From Diaporthe sp. PMI_573 (lineage: Eukaryota > Ascomycota > Sordariomycetes > Diaporthales > Diaporthaceae): a stretch of 64,000 nucleotides of DNA. The notes beneath the pieces are model-generated. The model did no database searches. It saw only the letters and a list, made by a program, of their open reading frames with translations, and was not told where the DNA came from. Every line of letters begins with the position of its first letter. Position 1 is the first letter of the stretch. Positions 58,501 to 64,000 of this stretch are shown here, one piece after another. Location: assembly GCA_021399435.1 (NCBI GenBank), contig JAJTUP010000020.1, positions 186,001-250,000 on the forward strand, read 5' to 3'. The translations under genes were made by a program, and so were the position numbers.

Positions 58501-60005
58501 TGATAATCTGATGAGCTCCTCGTCGGCGTGGACAGAAGTAAGCCCACGATGATGTTTGCGCGGGCGTGGTCTCTAAGCTTTGCCACGCACTCTAATGGCG
58601 AATAATCCTGTGGACCGCTGGCGTCGAACGGGTCTGCACCAAGATTCAAGAGGTGACCGACTGCGTTAATATTTCCCACGAGCGAGGATGCTTGGAGCAA
58701 ATTCACATCGTATGTAAATTTCTGTCTTTTGCCAGATTCTCGGATGAGGTGTTCCGGAAATATATGGTGCCCAACCATCCGCACTGAATGGTTGATGTCG
58801 AAATGACTGGGTATCAACCATCCCAGTACGTCGAAGCTGTTTGCATCGACGATAGCGTGATGAAGAAGTCGCGTCAGAAAGGCTCGGCTGGTAGGATCGG
58901 TTGACCTTCCCAGACAATTTATGTTTGCTTTAGTCAGGAAACCCATACGCCTTAGGAAGTCCATTGCGTCCTCAGAGGCTGACAAGTCGGCACGACAACC
59001 TGTTATCGTTTCAAATTGGTCGACCATGTCATTTGTTTCGAGATAAATAAACAATCGGACAAGTTCCACGGCGAGTGATTCGTGTGAGCCAGTGTGGAGA
59101 ATGGTAGCGGTGGCCTCATGGTCGCCTGTGTGAGCCTGGGGGGCAATGACCTCTAGCACGGCCCGCATTATCCGTGGGGGATGGATGCAATCGACTCTTA
59201 CACGCCCTGAATTCCAATAAGGGCAGAAGTAAGGACGCATCACCTGAATCAAGAGCGGCTCCTGTCCGTGGGGACGAATCAATTGTCCTGCCATTGTGTT
59301 CGTTGCGGCCAGTGCTGCGCCAAATCTAGTCAGCTTGGTTTTGAACCTGCTTTATTCAAAGAAGAAAACCCCCGACTATGTACCTACCTTGACGGAAGAG
59401 TTTATTGAACTGAAGCCAAGGCAATTTTTCGGGCCACTCAGGAAGGCCCGACATCAATGGTGATGGAGTCTGGACACGAGCAAGGAAGTCCGGGAGCTTT
59501 TCGGTGTCAATTTGCTCTGGAATGAATACGCAGTCAGCTAAACGCATGACAAAAGATTGAGGTTCGAAGAGCTTACCAATGGGCAGACATGATCCTTTGT
59601 GCCGGTCGAGTCTTCCAAGAATCTTCGATTCAGGCCATTTGATGCCTGACACGACAATCTCACTTGGTCGACCAGCTTGCTTCCTGCTCGAAAGTTGGCC
59701 CAAGATAGACCTGAGCTCCCTTTCATGAAGCTTTTGTCGAAGAGCCCACTTCTTGAAGCGGTACTCATAGTCCTTTGGTCTAATATGCGTGTGTTAGTAC
59801 CTGACTGAAGCGCAGAAGAGAGCCGTGGTCATGCCTAGAGTTGGGTCACAGCTTACTTTTTATCAAATCCATACTCTTGCTTCATGTGTTTGGCAATGTT
59901 GGCAACCTTGACGCCCTCCACAATGAAAAGACGGAACAGCTCCCGCCTGTGGAGCTCCCATTCGTCCGGCCGCGGATGCGGTGTGCGGGCCTTTGGTGGA
60001 GGCAT
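55545..60005 (-). CDS. Clr5-domain ankyrin repeat protein, 1407 aa
   Basis: Exons 60005-59857, 59779-59577, 59516-59388, 59287-55545 (introns of 77, 60 and 100 nt). The first two exons encode a Clr5 domain: DEWELHRRELFRLFIVEG, IAKHMKQEYGFDKKPKDYEY, RFKKWALRQKL; in fungi this module is thought to bind nucleic acid or protein. A linker (KLPDFLARVQ...LPWLQFNKLFRQ) leads to a long alpha-helical repeat body with diverged ankyrin units: VNLLQASSLVGNINAVGHLL, RSALQLAITRNFPRLVEYLL, RTAVQAALDNGSPEMLQLLL, ATCLQLAAGAGNIGLVHFLL and RTAIEMAAKNGRLDVLKLLL. The C-terminus (about 1200-1407) is acidic, ending near FDWGFWDEE. Its stop lies only 172 bp from the PKS stop (tail to tail). A truncated copy of its 3' end sits on the far side of the PKS pair. 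Confidence 0.85.
57441..57668 (-). repeat. internal tandem duplication, two 114-bp units, in the Clr5-ankyrin gene
   Basis: Units 57441-57554 and 57555-57668 share, among others, CATCTGTGTCCATTGACAAA exactly. They encode two 38-residue copies containing ESV(K/N)LLLSMDTDGHA. The high identity points to recent addition of one repeat unit, in frame. Confidence 0.8.
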
Positions 60006-60464
60006 CTCTACTAGTACAGCGTAATACGAGTATGGGTGGTGTTGAATAATGGCTTGGAGGGTATGGAACGTGAAGCACACAGGAGTTCGTCGCTTGAAAT
60101 GTATTGTAGGCACCGGTATGAAGGGATTGAGGTTTGTTGTATGGCGACTGGGAGCAGGCACGACTTCAGATTCTGCGGGGCCGCCGTTACTTATACACGG
60201 AAACCCACACCTATCCTGGGGGCCGTAAGCAGGCTGGCCGCAGGACACAACTGAAAGGGGGTCTGCCTATTCGCCATATTTATACTGCATATTCAATTAA
60301 CAGAACCCGAAAAGCCAAGAGATGACTCCTGAGCTCCAAGACTATGTGTGGCGCTTGGGTTCAACTGCATAAGTGCAACCCAGTCTTGATCATATTATTC
60401 GATTAACAGAACCCAAATCGTGACCCTGGTCTCCATAACCGTTTGGGCAGCCATTGATGAACCA

Positions 60465-60521
60465 AACACAGCCCTGTGTGACACACACTACGAAATCCGA
60501 AAGACAGGGGTTGCTGCGCAC
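60465..60521. repeat. upstream block of the duplicated segment, copy 1
   Basis: A 57-bp stretch matching 62571-62626 in order: AACAC(A/T)GCCCTGTG, a diverged middle with GAAA(T/C)C, then ACAGGGGTT and GCGCAC. Both copies lie 600-750 bp upstream of a paralogous small gene. Confidence 0.6.
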
Positions 60522-60845
60522 TTGAGCCAGTGACGACCGAGAGTTAGCATGCTGTAATCCCTGAGAATTCCACGCTACAAAACCCAAAACAGTGTGATAT
60601 TCGGCGCGCACGGTCGATTTGGTGCCATGCGTTGAGCCATGCGTGGGCGTATGCAAAGAGACACACTGTACTGGGGATCCATGTCAGCCAAGGCTAAAGA
60701 CCCATTGCTTCACAATATGCACATGACATGTGCGCAAAAAGAAATGCATTGCACCCAAGCTACAAAACCCGAAAAGAACTTCGGGGGCAAAGAAATCACC
60801 CTCCTAGCACGGTAGCCTGCGTACGTCTGAGAGTCCTATGCTGTG

Positions 60846-60851
60846 TATAAA
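60846..60851 (+). promoter_or_regulatory. TATA box of small membrane protein gene A
   Basis: TATAAA 228 bp upstream of the ATG at 61074, within GAGTCCTATGCTGTGTATAAA. The same GAGTCCTA...TATAAA arrangement stands 216 bp upstream of paralogue B, which supports a real core promoter. The distance to the ATG implies a leader of nearly 200 nt. Confidence 0.55.
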
Positions 60852-61073
60852 GATCGAGGCTGGCGCCGTAATTAGAAAGTTAGATGGAGTGGGTATTTTC
60901 AAGATAAACAATAGTATCTTCGTCCAGACAAATATCAACTGCCTTCCCACACGAACTGCATCTAGAAACAAGCCCTCCACGTCCCTGTCCCGGCCTTTGG
61001 ACAAAGTCGTTGGCCTTAAGGGTCCAGCTCCTTTCTGATTTCTTTTATTCTCCAAGCACAGTCGCCGCCTGAG

Positions 61074-61558
61074 ATGTTGCCTCAAGTAGTGGTGGCTATC
61101 GTTGCTCTACTTCTGACCACGTTGGCCACTGCCATCGCCGTATGGGAGTGTGCACGCAAGCCTAAGCATATCGCTGCCCCAGAGCTTAGCAGGCGTGAAA
61201 GTCCTGGCGGTGAGTGTCACATTCAATTTCAACATCGTCTTCCCTGAAAATCCTGGGTCTAGTCTGACCCAGCCAATAGATGATATCAGACTCGACGGCC
61301 AAGGTGTGCCGCATTCGTTGAACAACGCAAATGGTGCAGACAGTGTGTCCTCACATGGCGGACATACCGGTATGTTAACTTATAGCTGCCATGCAAATAC
61401 CGAGTTCATGCAATGTAAAAGCTAATGAGCACTTCTCAGGCCATAAGACGAACGTTTCCCAAACTGCCTCCCGTGATGTAGAGTCTGAGGAACAAGTCGA
61501 CAGCAACGGGAACATTGCCCCAACTGAAGTGGAAGATCGATATTCAAACGCGGTGTAA
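61074..61558 (+). CDS. small single-pass membrane protein A, 114 aa, unrecognised family
   Basis: Exons 61074-61209 (136 bp), 61280-61369 (90 bp) and 61440-61558 (119 bp), both introns phase 1. The first exon encodes a signal-anchor-like helix, VVVAIVALLLTTLATAIAVW, followed by ECARKPKHIAAPE, so the short N-terminus is probably outside or luminal and the basic flank cytosolic. The rest is polar and probably disordered (RLDGQGVPHSLNNANGADS), ending in EVEDRYSNAV. Gene B at 63319 shares the helix, the WEC plus basic plus AAPE/LAPE motif, identical lengths of exons 1 and 2, intron phases and the VEDRY(S/A)NAV end, which supports both models. No known family; role unknown. Confidence 0.75.
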
Positions 61559-62570
61559 ATAGAAATGGAGGCGAGTTACAGCCCTTCAGCCGTGGCGTAC
61601 AAGGTACATTTTTGCTCATCCGCCCAAGGATCCACAAGGCTACACTCGTTATCAATGGGTTTGCATAAAGCGTTTTGAATATTGCATGCGCCGAGTCTGA
61701 TTATGCGTAAGAAGGGACGGTCGCTTGGTAATATATGTGTCGGATGCACCAGACACTCAACCAGAAGAGTAGCCAATCTCAGCTATGCAGGCACGAGAGT
61801 GAAATTTACAATAGAACCCCCGGCGTCCCTATCACAGCGTCTCAGTTATTAATACCACAGAAATTCCCACTAATCAGGGGGAATCATCACATGCAAACAT
61901 GAGTTGAGCAAGACAGACATCAATGGCTTGAAGAATTTCAAGCTCTCGTTGATAACGCGACCTAATAAGCCCCGCCCTATTAAACAGACCCCTATTACGA
62001 AGGAGAGAGATGAGGCCCGTATCAGTCTTGGTATTGCTCAGGGTCTAACCTGCCTCCGCCGAGCGAGCAAAGCAAGCCCCCTGTGGGCGAGGGGGGTGGG
62101 CAGGGCCCCTTTTGGATTCCTGCTTCCTGCTGCCAGCCAGACCAGCTGTATATAGTACTGGTACATTCTCCACGCTCATTCCTCGGGAATTCGCGTGAGA
62201 AGGGCTACCAGGCAGAATATGACTTCTGTCACGCAAAAGCAGCCATTGCACTACTCGTGCAAAACCGACGCCGCTATTTGCCATAGGCACATAGCGTATA
62301 TATTGAGAATCTCCGATCTCTATATAATATGACAACTTCAAATGTATTTAGGGTAAAGTTGGAGTAATTATGACTCCGTGTTTGGCCACTGGGATGAGGA
62401 GCGGGACTGCTCAGTGACAGCAGGCACTGCGTCAGGTCGCTGTCGTGTGCGCAGGTGCTTTGGGTTTTTACCTAATTACAAAACCCACTTACGCCATAGA
62501 AAGGTGTTCAGACTGCCGCAGGACACACCTGAGATAAGTGTCTGCTTTTTGTTGGCCAGCAATCAACAGG

Positions 62571-62626
62571 AACACTGCCCTGTGCAACAAATGCTAGGAA
62601 ACCAAAGGACAGGGGTTCAGGCGCAC
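62571..62626. repeat. upstream block of the duplicated segment, copy 2
   Basis: The counterpart of 60465-60521, in the same orientation, 693-748 bp before the ATG of gene B. Confidence 0.6.
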
Positions 62627-63102
62627 CGCATGGTCTGCCCCTTGAGAACCAGTATGCCGCCTGCGCCCCCAAATGTCACGGTACCGGTACAGGGCCCCGA
62701 CACTGCGAGAGCCCTGTGGCGTCCATGCCGACTGTCGACTCGCGGCCAGACCTCAGGTAGCGCGACAATTTGGGTACCCATCTCGCCCATGCTGTGTCAC
62801 TGTATCAGGGCTAGTCTAGATGTACCGCCCTGGTTCCTCTACAGCGCCCATCGGATCTGTGGCTCCCATAAATAGACATAGACTACGTATCATATGTAGA
62901 GGGACAACCGTGCTTATTCCCACATTCCTTTCCCACATTACTCTCCATCAGGAACCCGGGTAGTGAGGCTCAATACTGCACATCAACTGGCATTGATGGA
63001 ATTCGAAACCACACGGAATCGACTGTGCTACAACAACCGAAAGATTGACAAATCGACATTCTGCCAACCTGCCCACCGGTGCCATGGGAGTCCTAGACTA
63101 TA

Positions 63103-63108
63103 TATAAA
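63103..63108 (+). promoter_or_regulatory. TATA box of small membrane protein gene B
   Basis: TATAAA inside GAGTCCTAGACTATATATAAATA, 216 bp upstream of the ATG at 63319 and matching the promoter of gene A. Confidence 0.55.
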
Positions 63109-63318
63109 TATATCGCCCCACACGAAGAGCCAGAATGACTGCCCCAGGAGCCCTCTTCAAATCAAACAGCCTTCTCCTTCGTTCTCATCCCTAAAGCCAA
63201 ACAAAAACCCTTCCATTCATCAATTCCAAGCACTCCACTTTCCCTCTGGTTAGACCGGCAGTGACAAGTCCAACGAGCTTTTCCAAACACGTGAACCCAA
63301 CGCAACTGTCACTCGAAA

Positions 63319-63788
63319 ATGGCAAACGAATTGTCCGTAACCATCATTGCTCTGTTCATAACAGTTTTAGGGACGGCGATAGCCCTTTGGGAATGTGTTC
63401 AACACCGCAAGCGGGTCTTGGCCCCAGAACGATATCTCCTGTCGGGGACTTCCAGTGAGCCAGTCCCACCAAACCAAGGAGTTCATCTCCCTAACATTCT
63501 ATAGAAAAAAGGCTAATCACTTCAGCAGGTACCATGAGACTCAACCCGCACGATATCCCTCCGGCGGCGACCAACCCAGTTAGTGCGGATGGAGGACCCC
63601 CATACGAGATACAATCAAGTGGGTTGTGTCATTTCTCTCTTCCGATCACTGAGTTGAAAATGTTCACTGAGTGTCGAGCTTAACCATCCGCAACAGTTAC
63701 CCATCACGAGTTATATGAACTAGACACCGATCCTGGACGGACCACTAGCATCAGACAGGTGGAAGATCGGTACGCAAATGCGGTGTAG
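63319..63788 (+). CDS. small single-pass membrane protein B, 105 aa, paralogue of A
   Basis: Exons 63319-63454 (136 bp), 63529-63618 (90 bp) and 63697-63788 (92 bp), both introns phase 1. A first-exon acceptor at 63526 is also possible and would add one residue; the chosen one gives the same 90-bp exon as gene A. An N-terminal hydrophobic helix (LSVTIIALFITVLGTAIALW), then ECVQHRKRVLAPE. A polar Pro/Asn-rich middle (NPHDIPPAATNPVSADGGPP) and an acidic segment (HHELYELDTDPG) end in QVEDRYANAV. The conserved membrane helix and C-terminal end with a freely diverging middle suggest selection on both ends, for instance for assembly with a partner in the membrane. Function unknown. Confidence 0.75.
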
Positions 63789-64000
63789 GGGAGTACTATG
63801 TATGTAAGTCTGTTCACTACGATCACTCTACATGGAATATTCTCATCTGACCACATTAATGCCAGGTTCAATGCCCGACCGGACCACAGTCAATGCCTAG
63901 GTCCCATACCCAAGCCGGGAACCGAATAATACTGAGCAGAGAGTTCCATATACAGCGGATCGATGTCCTAGAAAGGGAAGCGAGTGGCGCAGGAACTTCG

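Larger units (their letters stand above)
60006..61073. other. intergenic region, upstream part of the small membrane protein duplication
   Basis: About 1.07 kb between divergent starts. AACAGAACCC occurs twice (near 60300 and 60403) and CTACAAAACCC twice (near 60575 and 60761). It contains a block (60465-60521) that recurs upstream of the second small gene. No other gene. Confidence 0.5.
61559..63318. other. spacer of the tandem duplication
   Basis: About 1.76 kb between small genes A and B. The right half carries the duplicated upstream block (62571-62626), a GCTACAACAACCGAAAG element near 63027 matching GCTACAAAACCCGAAAAG near 60759, and the B core promoter. The left half holds nothing I can identify. 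Confidence 0.5.

Overview
This is nuclear DNA of a filamentous ascomycete (Pezizomycotina; Sordariomycete-like is a guess from gene content, not proven). Coding regions are broken by many short introns (about 50-160 nt) with GT...AG ends. The proteins are typical of such fungi: a fungal cytochrome P450, a Zn2Cys6 regulator, a highly reducing polyketide synthase, Clr5/ankyrin proteins, an RTT106 histone chaperone and a vacuolar ATPase proteolipid. Genes lie on both strands with long gene-free stretches. All exon joins were read by eye from splice signals, reading phase and family alignment from memory; none was tested against transcripts.

Left part (1-18 kb): a partial unrecognised minus-strand frame at the edge, a small hypothetical gene, an NAD(P)-dependent extended SDR reductase, a GPI-type DUF7136 surface protein, then a metabolic group: P450 (minus) divergent from a Zn2Cys6 regulator (plus), an aldehyde dehydrogenase (minus) and an AsaB/CmcJ-like oxygenase (minus). 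These four look like a small catabolic or biosynthetic set, but no core synthase lies beside them.

Middle part (18-41 kb): a ten-exon divergent kinase-like gene with a long Pro-rich tail, a DnaQ-like 3'-5' exonuclease-domain protein, a divergent V-ATPase proteolipid c subunit rebuilt from five exons, an Arg/Ser-rich hypothetical protein, a secreted Ala-rich repeat protein, RTT106, and a 1528-residue membrane-anchored ankyrin protein.

Right part (41-64 kb): a polyketide locus. A BAHD-type acyltransferase (minus) and a 3237-residue highly reducing PKS (plus) share a 1.3 kb divergent promoter region. The PKS has the order KS-AT-DH-MT-ER-KR-ACP and ends in a full carnitine-acyltransferase domain in place of a thioesterase; its methyltransferase appears to lack the usual catalytic His. 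The locus is bracketed by a 1407-residue Clr5-ankyrin gene on the right and, on the left, by a decayed 190-bp copy of that gene's 3' end. The last 4 kb hold a tandem pair of tiny three-exon genes for single-pass membrane proteins (114 and 105 aa). The pair keeps exon lengths, intron phases, core promoter and some upstream DNA, which shows a segmental duplication. I regard this pair as the most likely undescribed gene family in the window.
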